Shown here piece after piece: positions 33,549-42,208 of a stretch of DNA of 64,000 nt; positions within the stretch are counted from its first letter, which is position 1, and each line of letters starts with the position of its first letter. Source of the DNA: Deferribacteraceae bacterium UBA6793 (lineage in GTDB: Bacteria > Chrysiogenota > Deferribacteres > Deferribacterales > Geovibrionaceae); NCBI GenBank assembly GCA_002452405.1, contig DKFP01000009.1, positions 155,266 through 219,265 on the forward strand, given 5' to 3'. The translations under genes were made by a program, and so were the position numbers. The notes under the pieces are model-generated. The model worked only from the letters and a program-made list of their open reading frames with translations, did not search any database and was not told where the DNA came from.

Positions 33549-34692
33549 CTGTTCCCCCCTGAAGCGCCTGCGCGAGATCGTTTATAAGGTCTTCGGCGTT
33601 CTCCACGCCGACTGAAATTCTGAGCAGTCTGTCTGTCACACCCAGCCTTTCGCGGACTTCCGGTTCAATGTCCGCATGGGTCTGAACCGCCGGAAAAGTT
33701 ATCAGCGATTCCACTCCGCCGAGGCTCTCCGCAAACAGGAACACCCCCACCCGCTCAAGCACCAGAGGTACCAGCGCCGCATCAGCAACCTCGAAAGACA
33801 CCATGGCACCGAAACCCTTTGCCTGTTCTTTCAGTATGTTGTATCCGGTGTGGGTTTTCAGCCCCGGATAGTTGACATTTGTCACCAGAGGATGATGCTC
33901 AAGAAATTCCGCTATCTCAAAGGCGTTTTGCTCCTGCTGTTTAACGCGAAGGTGCAGGGTCTTCATCCCCCGCAGAACGAGCCATGCGTCGTTGGGTCCC
34001 AGCACTGAACCGACCGCATTCTGATAGAATGCCAGCTTTTCGCCCAGTTCCGCATCCTTCACCGCCAGTACCCCCGCCACAACGTCGTTGTGACCGCCGA
34101 GATATTTCGTTGCGCTGTGCAGAACTATGTCCGCACCAAGATCCAGCGGATTTTGCAGACAAGGCGACAGAAATGTGTTGTCAACGACAGTCAGCACACC
34201 CTTTGCGGATGCGGCGGCTGAGATAGCTTTTATGTCAGCAACTTTCAACATGGGATTTGTGGGGTTTTCAACGAATATCATTTTAACGGCATTATCGTTA
34301 AGCGCGCCTTTTACGGCTGCAATATCGGACGTATCAACGTATTGCGCCTTTATGCCGTAAACGGCGTAAACCTGCTGAAAAAGTCTGTAGGTACCACCGT
34401 AAAGATCCTCTGTGACAACGATTTTGTCCCCCGGTTTCAGAAGTCTGAGAACGTTGTCGATTGCCGCCAGACCCGATGAAAACGCAAGTCCCCGCGCGCC
34501 GTTCTCCGCATCGGCAACAGCATCCTCAAGCGCCTGTCTGGTGGGGTTTTTCGATCGGGAGTAATCGTATCCGGTGCTCTGCCCCAGCGCAGGGTGCCTG
34601 TACGTTGCCGAATTATACACCGGAACCGTCACGGCTCCGGTGGAGGGATCGCGTCTGCTGCCCGACTGGGCAAGCCTCGTTTCAATATTCAT
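33541..34692 (-). CDS. Trans-sulfuration PLP enzyme (cystathionine gamma-lyase/synthase family), copy 1
   Basis: 383 residues from the ATG at 34692. PLP Lys in HSATKYLGGHNDVVAG; YDYSRSKNPTRQALE, FSSGLAAID and FVENPTNPMLKVADI are typical. It is clearly paralogous to the next gene, and the tandem pair probably covers two steps of trans-sulfuration. It starts downstream of cysK, with the ribosome site inside a short gap. Confidence 0.9.
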   Translation of the reverse strand: MNIETRLAQSGSRRDPSTGAVTVPVYNSATYRHPALGQSTGYDYSRSKNPTRQALEDAVADAENGARGLAFSSGLAAIDNVLRLLKPGDKIVVTEDLYGGTYRLFQQVYAVYGIKAQYVDTSDIAAVKGALNDNAVKMIFVENPTNPMLKVADIKAISAAASAKGVLTVVDNTFLSPCLQNPLDLGADIVLHSATKYLGGHNDVVAGVLAVKDAELGEKLAFYQNAVGSVLGPNDAWLVLRGMKTLHLRVKQQEQNAFEIAEFLEHHPLVTNVNYPGLKTHTGYNILKEQAKGFGAMVSFEVADAALVPLVLERVGVFLFAESLGGVESLITFPAVQTHADIEPEVRERLGVTDRLLRISVGVENAEDLINDLAQALQGGTDG

Positions 34693-34717
34693 ATAAAAAA
34701 CCTCTCCCCTGTTGATT

Positions 34718-35653
34718 TTACGCCGTAGGTTCGCTGAAAAGAACTGTTGAAAGGTACCTCTCACCGGTGTCTGGCAGGATAACCACTATCAGCTTGCCTT
34801 TGTTTTCTGCACGTCTGGAAATCTCGTATGCAGCATGGAATGCCGCGCCGGATGATATACCAACCAGAAGCCCGTCCTCTTTTGCCAGTTTGCGTGCAGC
34901 AACAAGGGCTTCCTCGCTCTGTACCTGATAAATTTCAGATATTACGTTTCTGTCCAGCACACCGGGGACAAATCCGGCACCGATACCCTGAATTTTATGG
35001 GGACCGGGGTTTCCGCCGGAAAGTACGGGTGATTCCACAGGTTCAACGGCAACTACCTGAAGCTCCGGTCTGCGCTCTTTAAGCACCTGACCGATACCTG
35101 TGATGGTTCCGCCTGTGCCCACGCCGCCCACAACTATGTCAACTTTTCCGTCAGTATCTCTCCAAATCTCTTCCGCTGTGGTTGCTCTGTGGATTGCGGG
35201 GTTTGCAAGGTTATTGAACTGCTGGGGAACGAACGAATTGGGCGTTTCCGCGGCAAGTTCCTCCGCCTTTTGCACTGCACCTTTCATACCGAGTGCACCG
35301 GGAGTGAGAACTATCTCAGCGCCGTATGCTTTCAGCAGCGAACGGCGTTCAACGCTCATGGTTTCGGGCATTGTCAGGATAAGCCTGTAGCCGCGTGCGG
35401 CAGAAACCAGTGCCAGCGCGATGCCCGTATTGCCGCTGGTGGGTTCGATGATGACCGTGTCCTTGGTGATAAGTCCTTTCTTCTCTGCGTCTTCAATCAT
35501 CGCGAATCCGATACGGTCTTTAACGCTTCCGCCGGGGTTGAATGATTCCACCTTCGCAACAATCTCTGCTCCAGCGCCCTCTGCTGCTCTGTTGATTTTA
35601 AGCAGCGGAGTGTTTCCTATAAGGTCTGTCAGTGTGTTTGCTATCCTTGCCAT
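34718..35653 (-). CDS. cysK: Cysteine synthase (O-acetylserine sulfhydrylase)
   Basis: 311 residues from the ATG at 35653. Makes cysteine from O-acetylserine and sulfide. PLP Lys in NPGGSVKDRIGFAMI, substrate loop PTSGNTGIALA, phosphate loop GVGTGGTITGIG. First gene of the operon with the two PLP lyase-type enzymes and bioB, behind a strong promoter. Confidence 0.94.
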   Translation of the reverse strand: MARIANTLTDLIGNTPLLKINRAAEGAGAEIVAKVESFNPGGSVKDRIGFAMIEDAEKKGLITKDTVIIEPTSGNTGIALALVSAARGYRLILTMPETMSVERRSLLKAYGAEIVLTPGALGMKGAVQKAEELAAETPNSFVPQQFNNLANPAIHRATTAEEIWRDTDGKVDIVVGGVGTGGTITGIGQVLKERRPELQVVAVEPVESPVLSGGNPGPHKIQGIGAGFVPGVLDRNVISEIYQVQSEEALVAARKLAKEDGLLVGISSGAAFHAAYEISRRAENKGKLIVVILPDTGERYLSTVLFSEPTA

Positions 35654-35706
35654 AATATCCTCTCCTCTATTTATCATATTACCTATCGATTTACTAGATT
35701 AATTGG

Positions 35707-35735
35707 ATAATATTACCGCGAAGGGCGTATGTCAA
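35707..35735 (-). promoter_or_regulatory. Promoter of the cysK operon
   Basis: TTGACA (35735-35730), 17-base spacer, TATTAT (35712-35707) on the minus strand. The leader of about 50 bases is AT-rich; no riboswitch or clear operator is visible. Confidence 0.75.
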
Positions 35736-35755
35736 CAGGATATTTTAATGAAGAA

Positions 35756-35781
35756 GCCCCTTCTGCGGATGCAAAAGGGGC
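35756..35781 (-). terminator. Terminator of the cus operon
   Basis: Stem GCCCCTT/AAGGGGC with a 12-base loop, followed on the minus strand by a modest T-rich stretch, 8 bases after the cusA stop. Confidence 0.7.
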
Positions 35782-35788
35782 AAGTTAT

Positions 35789-38700
35789 TTATACTGTGCG
35801 CTTTTTAATTTCCCACTTTTTCCATGAGAAATATAGAGCAGGTATTATCACAAGGGTGAGTATTGTGGAAGTCACCATGCCGCCTATCATTGGAGCGGCT
35901 ATGCGCTTCATAACGTCCGCGCCGCTTCCCGTTGCCCACATGATAGGCACCAGACCGATTATGAGGGTGGCAACGGTCATGATCTTTGGACGAACCCTCT
36001 GCACCGCGCCATAAACCACTGCGGCTTTGAGGTCTTCGTCGTTGTTCATCTGCCCGCGCGCAGTCCATTCGTCATACGCTTCGTCCAGATAAACTATCAT
36101 AACAACCCCCGTCTCGGCGGCGACTCCGGCTAGTGCTATCAGCCCAACCCAGACCGCGACGGACATATTATACCCCAGAAAATAGAGGTATAAAAATCCG
36201 CCCACCAGCGCGAAAGGAACAGAAAGCATAACTATTGCGGTTTTTGTCACCGAACGGAAGTTCAGATACAGCAGCATGAATATCAGTCCAAGTGTAAGTG
36301 GTACCGCGAGTTTCAGCTTCTCCTTTACCCGCTGCATGGATTCGTATTCGCCGCTCCATCTGAGTGTGTAGCCCTGCGGCAGTTTTATCGTTTTGTCCGT
36401 CTGTTCCATGGCTCGTTTGACATAGCTTCCCACGTCAACGCCCTGTTTCAGATCGACATAAACGTATGAAACCAGCATTCCGTTCTCCTCTTTCAGCATG
36501 TCCGGACCGGATTTCAGGTATACGTCGGCAATGTCGCCCAACGGAATGTAGTTTGCCTGTCCGTTCATGCCGCCGACTGGCACCAGAACGTTCTTTATGG
36601 ACTCAACGTCGCTGCGAAACGCCTTCTTATAGCGCACTGCGACGGGGTAACGCTCTCTGCCTTCGACTGTTTTTGTCACGGGCATACCGCCTATGGCTGA
36701 TTCTATCACCATGTTCACATCCTCAACGGTGATTCCGTATCTGGACATTCTGAACATATCCGGTTCGATATAAAGATAGTAGCCGCCGTCCGTCCGCTCG
36801 GAATAGACGCTTCGGGTACCGTCCACGTTCATAAGAGAGCCTTCAAGCTGTTGACCAATCTTCTGGAGTTCGGCAGGGTCTGCACCGAAAACCTTTATTC
36901 CCACAGGTGTTTTGATACCCGTTGAGAGCATGTCGATACGCGCCTTAATGGGCATGGTCCACGAGTTGACCCAGCCTGCGACCTTCACCTTGTCGTTCAG
37001 CTCGTCGGTGAGTTTTTCAAATGTCATGCCTTTTCGCCACTGGTCGTGAGGTTTCAGGGTTATGACGGTTTCCGCCATGGAAAGCCCCGCGGGGTCTGTT
37101 GCCGTGGTGGCGTTGCCCGCCTTTCCGAATACGGTATCAACCTCCGGAACGCTCTTTATCAGCTCGTTCTGTGCCTGTAGACTTTTAGCCGCCTCAGATG
37201 CGGATATGCCCGGAAGTGTCGTAGGCATATAGAATATGGTACCCTCGTTCAGCACGGGCATGAACTCCGAACCGAGTTTTCTGACCACGGGATAGGTCGC
37301 TACCATGGAAATAACAGCCAGCGCCATCACAAGATACCTGTATTTAAGCGCGAACTGCACGAACGGGTTATACAGGAAAACCAGTGCCTTTGTTATGGGG
37401 TTGTCCTGTTCGTGGCGTATCTTTCCTTTTATGAATATCACCATCAGCGCCGGAACAAGCGTAACCGACAGGATGGAAGCAAACATCATTGAAAATGTTT
37501 TTGTGTATGCAAGCGGCTTGAACAGCCTGCCCTCCTGCGCCTCCAGAGCGAAGACGGGAAGGAACGAAACCGTAATTATCAGCAGCGAGAAAAAGAGCGG
37601 CTTGCCCACCTTCTGCGCGGCGGCGATTATAACCTCTTTCCTGTCCGCGTCGGGATTATGTTCAAGCTGCTTGTGGGCGTTCTCCACCATAACTATTGCC
37701 GCGTCAACCATAGCTCCGATGGCGATTGCTATACCGCCCAGCGACATTATGTTGGACGTGATCCCCAGCCAGCGGAACATTATGAACGACATCACTATTG
37801 CCACAGGCAGAGTGAGTATCGCCACCAGTGCAGAGCGGAAATGGAACAGGAACACAATGCACACAAGACTGACGATGATTATCTCCTCTATCAGCTTGTC
37901 GCGCAGGGTCTTTATTGAATCGACGATCAGGGTTGAGCGGTCGTATACGGGGACTATCTCAACGCCTTCCGGCAGTGACGGTTTCAGTGCCTCTATCTTC
38001 TCTTTGACATTGTTTATAACATTCAGGGCGTTTTCGCCGTAGCGCATAACAACTACGCCACCTACAGCTTCACCCTCGCCGTTGAAATCTGCTATGCCTC
38101 TGCGCATTGCAGGTCCTGTTTCAACGGATGCAACGTCGCTCACCAGCACAGGCACACCCATGCCGTCGTTCTTTATTACTATGTTTCTTATGTCGTCCGG
38201 ATTTTTTATATAGCCTATACCCTTCACCATAAAATCCCGTCCGGAAAGCTCAACGGAGCGTCCGCCGGTATCGCGGTTGCTGTCGCGCACCGCTTTAACT
38301 ATCTGGTTCAGGTTTATGCCGTACCCCCGCAGTTTGTCGGGGTCTATGTTTATCTGATACTCTTTCACCTGCCCGCCGACGGATGCAACCTCCGCAACAC
38401 CCTTAACCTCTTCCAGAGCGTATTTCAGGTACCAGTCCTGATATGAACGCAGTTCGCTGAGGTCGTGTTTGCCGGATTTGTCCACCAGCGCATACTGGTA
38501 TATCCAGCCCACACCTGTTGCATCGGGTCCCAGAGCCGGATTGACATCCGGCGGCAGCTTCCCGCTTATCTTGCTTATGTTTTCCAGAACCCTGCTGCGC
38601 GCCCAGTAGATGTCCGTTCCGTCGTCGAAGATTGCATAGACGTAGGAGAACCCGAAGAACGAGTATCCGCGTACAACCTTAACCTTTGGCGCGGCAAGGA

Positions 38701-38920
38701 GACTGCTTACTATAGGGTATGTTATCTGGTCTTCAACCAGATCGGGGGAACGCCCCGACCACTCTGTAAAGACTATGACCTGAACGTCGCTGAGATCGGG
38801 TATCGCATCCAGAGGGGTCTTTTTCGCAGACCACAACCCAGCACCCACCGCCGCCAGAATGAACAGTATCACCAGAAACTTGTTTCTGGCGGAAAAACCG
38901 ATAAGTTTCTCAATCATCAC
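35789..38920 (-). CDS. cusA: Cu(I)/Ag(I)-type RND efflux pump CusA
   Basis: 1043 residues, twelve-helix heavy-metal RND pump of the inner membrane. Begins with the HME pattern TPLDAIPDLSDVQVIVFTEW. The three Met residues that bind Cu(I) in E. coli CusA have counterparts (FYMPTTLPG, LSMAETVI, ARIDMLSTG), supporting copper or silver rather than Co/Zn/Cd. It overlaps cusB by four bases. Length is normal. Confidence 0.94.
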   Translation of the reverse strand: MMIEKLIGFSARNKFLVILFILAAVGAGLWSAKKTPLDAIPDLSDVQVIVFTEWSGRSPDLVEDQITYPIVSSLLAAPKVKVVRGYSFFGFSYVYAIFDDGTDIYWARSRVLENISKISGKLPPDVNPALGPDATGVGWIYQYALVDKSGKHDLSELRSYQDWYLKYALEEVKGVAEVASVGGQVKEYQINIDPDKLRGYGINLNQIVKAVRDSNRDTGGRSVELSGRDFMVKGIGYIKNPDDIRNIVIKNDGMGVPVLVSDVASVETGPAMRRGIADFNGEGEAVGGVVVMRYGENALNVINNVKEKIEALKPSLPEGVEIVPVYDRSTLIVDSIKTLRDKLIEEIIIVSLVCIVFLFHFRSALVAILTLPVAIVMSFIMFRWLGITSNIMSLGGIAIAIGAMVDAAIVMVENAHKQLEHNPDADRKEVIIAAAQKVGKPLFFSLLIITVSFLPVFALEAQEGRLFKPLAYTKTFSMMFASILSVTLVPALMVIFIKGKIRHEQDNPITKALVFLYNPFVQFALKYRYLVMALAVISMVATYPVVRKLGSEFMPVLNEGTIFYMPTTLPGISASEAAKSLQAQNELIKSVPEVDTVFGKAGNATTATDPAGLSMAETVITLKPHDQWRKGMTFEKLTDELNDKVKVAGWVNSWTMPIKARIDMLSTGIKTPVGIKVFGADPAELQKIGQQLEGSLMNVDGTRSVYSERTDGGYYLYIEPDMFRMSRYGITVEDVNMVIESAIGGMPVTKTVEGRERYPVAVRYKKAFRSDVESIKNVLVPVGGMNGQANYIPLGDIADVYLKSGPDMLKEENGMLVSYVYVDLKQGVDVGSYVKRAMEQTDKTIKLPQGYTLRWSGEYESMQRVKEKLKLAVPLTLGLIFMLLYLNFRSVTKTAIVMLSVPFALVGGFLYLYFLGYNMSVAVWVGLIALAGVAAETGVVMIVYLDEAYDEWTARGQMNNDEDLKAAVVYGAVQRVRPKIMTVATLIIGLVPIMWATGSGADVMKRIAAPMIGGMVTSTILTLVIIPALYFSWKKWEIKKRTV

Positions 38921-40143
38921 TGCACCTTGGCAGGTTTAATACCTTTAAGCTGCGCCTCGGAATCTAACAGGAAGTTAGCGCCCCTTGCCACAACGTCGTT
39001 GGCTTTCAGCCCCCTGCGTATTTCATAGAAACCGTCGGCTTTCGCTCCGGTGACTATCTCGCGGGGTTCAAATTTTCCTGCGCCCTTTGAAACGAAAACT
39101 ATCTTGCGCCTGCCGTCGTCCATAACCGCATCCTCTTCAACCTTCAGCACTTTTCCCGATTTAACACTCAGAATAACATCGCCGTACATGGCGGGTTTAA
39201 GCATGTTTTTGCGGTTATTCACCGGAAAACGGACTTTCAGAGTTCTGCTGTTGGGGGACATTTCGGGATATATGTAGTCAGCCCTTATGTCAAAGACTGC
39301 GTCAGGACGGTTTGCCAGAGTAAATTTCGCTGTGGATCCCTGACGTATGAATTTCATATCCTCTTCGTAAACATCGGCTATAACCCACATTCTGTCGGTG
39401 GATGCCAGCGTGAAAAGTGCCATACCCGGCTGAACCATCATTCCTGCGGAAACGTTTTTTGCAAGTACGTATCCGTTCGAGGGGCTGTATACGGAAACCG
39501 TGCGGCGAGGTTTTCCCGTGCGCTCAAGCTCGCGTATCTGCGCCTCGCTCATGTCCCAGTATTTAAGCCTTGCCCGCGCACCTGCCGCAAGCTGGTTCGC
39601 ATCGTTTGCAAACACGCCGCTGTATGCGTCCTGCTGCTGTCCTTTAAGTCCGTTGGCATGGCGCAGAAACGAAAGGTATTCCTCCTGTGCGGCAACCATT
39701 TCGGGACTGTAGACCTCGGCTATCTTCGCGCCTCTGCCCACAGTTTTTCCTGTATAGTCCAGATACAGCCGCTCTATCCAGCCGCCGAACTTGGTATTGA
39801 CGGTGAACGTGGATGTCTCGTCAGTGTTCACGATTCCGGGCAGCTTTATGGATTTTGTGCTGTCGCCGTATTTCACTTTTGTGAGACGCACACCCATTTT
39901 CTGAAGGATGGCTGGCTTTATCTCAAGGAGCTTCTGCTCGTCGAAAGCGTCAAACTCGTCCGCAAAAGCGGGCAAAGCCAGCGCAAACAGAGCTAAAAGT
40001 GTACAGACTGACGAAAACCGCATAAAAAAACCAGACTGCCGCGTCAGCCTCCGGCTTCCTCGCAGAGACACCGCTTTACGTCTTCGCGAGGAGCGAAGCG
40101 ACGCGGCGATCTCATTGAATTTTAACTTCAGGATGAGGTACAT
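38917..40143 (-). CDS. cusB: CusB-like periplasmic adaptor with repeat-derived N-terminal extension
   Basis: Membrane-fusion protein linking CusA to the outer-membrane factor: GIVNTDETSTFTVNTKFGG, GWIERLYLDYTGKTVGRG and ADVYEEDMKFIRQG are CusB-type. Two starts are possible. The ATG at 40143 is one base after the cusC stop, with GGGG upstream (408 residues); it reads in frame through repeat copy F before the signal peptide. The ATG at 40023 (MRFSSVCTLLALFALALPAFA, shown here from its core) gives a normal 368-residue precursor but has no ribosome site. Coupling to cusC favours the upstream start, giving a long basic n-region. Confidence 0.88.
   Translation of the reverse strand: MYLILKLKFNEIAASLRSSRRRKAVSLRGSRRLTRQSGFFMRFSSVCTLLALFALALPAFADEFDAFDEQKLLEIKPAILQKMGVRLTKVKYGDSTKSIKLPGIVNTDETSTFTVNTKFGGWIERLYLDYTGKTVGRGAKIAEVYSPEMVAAQEEYLSFLRHANGLKGQQQDAYSGVFANDANQLAAGARARLKYWDMSEAQIRELERTGKPRRTVSVYSPSNGYVLAKNVSAGMMVQPGMALFTLASTDRMWVIADVYEEDMKFIRQGSTAKFTLANRPDAVFDIRADYIYPEMSPNSRTLKVRFPVNNRKNMLKPAMYGDVILSVKSGKVLKVEEDAVMDDGRRKIVFVSKGAGKFEPREIVTGAKADGFYEIRRGLKANDVVARGANFLLDSEAQLKGIKPAKVQ
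40033..40114. repeat. Dispersed repeat family 1, copy F
   Basis: AGACTGCCGCGTCAGCC at one end, GACGCGGCGATCTCA at the other. It is read in frame as a basic Ser/Arg-rich segment at residues about 11-37 of the cusB frame. Confidence 0.88.
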
Positions 40144-40144
40144 A

Positions 40145-41506
40145 TTAATCCCCGATGTTCGTTCCATAGAGCTTCCCTCCCGTAAGCACGTTGAGCCTGC
40201 TGAGGCTCTTTTCTCTCTCGGAATATTTTTCGAGATATTTCATTCTGTATTCAACGGACGTGTTCACAGCGGCGATTACATCCGCTGCGGAACCTCTGCC
40301 CTGCCTGTATGCGGCGAGCGCCGCGTCTCTTGTCTGGTCAGCTTTGGCTGAAATGCCTGACTGATAGATGTCCATGATGCGCTTCGAAGCGTCTGCGGAT
40401 GCCGTAAGCTCCGTTATCATGCTCCTCAGCTCGTGGCGCATGTTGTAATAGGTTGCGTCCGCTTTGAGCTTCTGCGCTTTCGCCTCGTTTATGGCGGGAA
40501 GCTGACGCGTTTTATAGTAAAGCGGGATGTTAAAGCCTATGCTTGCGGAATATACGTCGGACATTGTGTATCCGGGTCTTGGTTCATAGCCGAGGCTGAC
40601 CGTGAAGTCGGGATATTTTTCAAGTTCCTTCATTTTCAGGTTCGCCTCCATGGCGCTGACCTCGTTCTCCATACTTTTGAGGGTGACGGAGCTTTCCACA
40701 GCCATCTGATAAAGGTTCTGCCCGTCGAGGTTAAGCTCTTTTTCCGGCAGAAGGGCAAACTCGCCGAAATCGTCGGAATCCCTGCCCGTCACATGGGCGA
40801 GGGAGCTTTTAAGCATCCTCTCTTTTTCGTTCATCATCTCAATGGCTTCAATCACCATATATTTTTCGCGCTGAACCATCAGAACGTCCTTTGAATCCAT
40901 CATACCGGAGCTGTATTTCGCCTGTGCGGAACTCTCTGTCATCTGTATCAGCTTCATCTTTGTGTTCAGGAGTTTTTTCGATTCCTGAACGGTATAAAGG
41001 TCGAGGTAGAGAGACCTGACGGAATTTACAACCTCCAGCTTTTCTGCGCGTATGCTCTCGCGCAGAGCCTGAGTTTTATATTTCGCCTCAAGCTGTTTCG
41101 CGTCCAGCTTGCCGAAGAACGGGAACATCTGGCTCACCATAACGGTGTATCTGGACATCCCTTCCCCGCCGACAGTGTAATTGGTTCCCTCGTTCACGAT
41201 GCCGAACGTAACCATGGGGTCGTTCAGACTTCCGGCGTAGCTTTCAGCTGATTCCGAAGCACTCACACCGTATTTCAATGATTCCAGCTTTATATTTTTT
41301 GAAAGGGCGGTTTCGGTGAGGTTGTCTATATCCACCGCTTCAGCCTGTGCCATCCCTGCCATAAGAATGAAATAAACTGATAACAAAGCAGGAATAAGAC
41401 TGCTTCGCCTGCGGCTCGCAGAGACGTACCGGAGTCTTCGCGAGGAGCGCAGCGACGCGGCGATCTCAATTACTGAATTTATATTTTGAATGATTTGTAT
41501 CTTCAT
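40145..41506 (-). CDS. cusC: TolC-family outer-membrane factor (CusC-like) with repeat in its signal peptide
   Basis: 453 residues. Outer-membrane efflux protein: long alpha-helical repeats (VDIDNLTETALSKNIKLE, ESAESYAGSLNDPMVTFG) ending in the second OEP repeat. The ATG at 41506 has a perfect GGAGG 5 bases upstream, yet residues about 13-37 are encoded by repeat copy G (EIAASLRSSRRLRYVSASRR). The hydrophobic core LIPALLSVYFILMAGMAQA follows. No other start has a ribosome site, so the repeat is very probably translated as the n-region of the signal peptide. Partner of CusB and CusA. Confidence 0.88.
   Translation of the reverse strand: MKIQIIQNINSVIEIAASLRSSRRLRYVSASRRRSSLIPALLSVYFILMAGMAQAEAVDIDNLTETALSKNIKLESLKYGVSASESAESYAGSLNDPMVTFGIVNEGTNYTVGGEGMSRYTVMVSQMFPFFGKLDAKQLEAKYKTQALRESIRAEKLEVVNSVRSLYLDLYTVQESKKLLNTKMKLIQMTESSAQAKYSSGMMDSKDVLMVQREKYMVIEAIEMMNEKERMLKSSLAHVTGRDSDDFGEFALLPEKELNLDGQNLYQMAVESSVTLKSMENEVSAMEANLKMKELEKYPDFTVSLGYEPRPGYTMSDVYSASIGFNIPLYYKTRQLPAINEAKAQKLKADATYYNMRHELRSMITELTASADASKRIMDIYQSGISAKADQTRDAALAAYRQGRGSAADVIAAVNTSVEYRMKYLEKYSEREKSLSRLNVLTGGKLYGTNIGD
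41397..41468. repeat. Dispersed repeat family 1, copy G
   Basis: AGACTGCTTCGCC at one end, GACGCGGCGATCTCA at the other, inside the 5' part of the cusC-like gene and in frame. Confidence 0.88.
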
Positions 41507-41526
41507 GTTTTCCTCCGCGGAAAAAA

Positions 41527-41545
41527 GGGGAGGAAAAACCTCCCC
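41527..41545 (-). terminator. Hairpin between the YtkA-like gene and cusC
   Basis: GGGGAGG/CCTCCCC with an A5/T5 loop followed by T6 on the minus strand. It would end most transcripts after the small periplasmic protein and let a fraction continue into cusCBA. Confidence 0.8.
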
Positions 41546-41557
41546 CGCTATGCGTAA

Positions 41558-41950
41558 TTATCTGGCGTCGATAGAATAAGAGGTCTGCTGAACCTCTTTC
41601 GAACCGGGCAGAATAAATTTCACATCAACGTTCCACGGACCTGACATGCCAAGATCCAACACTGCGGAATAAACTCCGCCCTTGCCTTCTGCTATGACCT
41701 TATAGTCCATAGCGGGCATACCGGACATTGCGGGCATGGAGTAGTAAACGGCTACCTTCGCGCCCTCAACAGATTTCGCGCCGTCTTTGATGGTGATATT
41801 CACCTTGTTCTTGCCTGTTGTGGCAGGATTTTTGTCGAAAACTGAAACAACAGTGTAGTTTCCTGTTTTCTTAGTGATGTTGAGAGGTGCCGCGAAAGCA
41901 AACGCCGCAACGCAAAGGATAAGGGACAGTGTCATAACGATCTTTTTCAT
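41558..41950 (-). CDS. YtkA/FixH-like periplasmic protein of the cus locus
   Basis: 130 residues from the ATG at 41950 (AGGAGG upstream). Signal peptide MKKIVMTLSLILCVAAFAFA. The mature part is an Ig-like YtkA domain (NKVNITIKDGAKSVEGAKV, LDLGMSGPWNVDVKF). A Met-rich stretch YYSMPAMSGMPAMDY could bind copper. First gene before cusCBA, from which a hairpin separates it. Role inferred from context: periplasmic metal handling. Confidence 0.78.
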   Translation of the reverse strand: MKKIVMTLSLILCVAAFAFAAPLNITKKTGNYTVVSVFDKNPATTGKNKVNITIKDGAKSVEGAKVAVYYSMPAMSGMPAMDYKVIAEGKGGVYSAVLDLGMSGPWNVDVKFILPGSKEVQQTSYSIDAR

Positions 41951-42032
41951 TAGATCTCCTCCTGAAATGAATTCTCCCGAAACATTAACATTAAACATGC
42001 CAACCTGTTACGGGATGCAGCAAAGACAGTAA

Positions 42033-42057
42033 AAAGATTTAAGTATTAAAGATTTAA
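42033..42057. promoter_or_regulatory. Direct repeat upstream of the cus locus
   Basis: AAAGATTTAA occurs twice, 15 bases start to start (42033-42042 and 42048-42057). Such direct repeats are typical of sites for OmpR-class response regulators. No cus regulator gene is present in the window. Confidence 0.35.
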
Positions 42058-42170
42058 CAGAAAAACAGGAATATAATAAAGGGGTTGCAGGGAGTGCTTA
42101 GATGCTGACTATTCTCCATAGGGGAACGTGCCGATGTATAATTTTCGACACTGATTTTCAGTGAAAAAGA

Positions 42171-42190
42171 AAGCGCCGGAAAGGCGCTTT
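42171..42190 (-). terminator. Terminator of the cysteine desulfurase-mnmA operon
   Basis: Stem AAGCGCC/GGCGCTT with a short loop; CTTTTTC follows on the minus strand. It lies 18 bases after the mnmA stop. Confidence 0.85.
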
Positions 42191-42208
42191 GAAAAAATTA
42201 AGCTGAAA

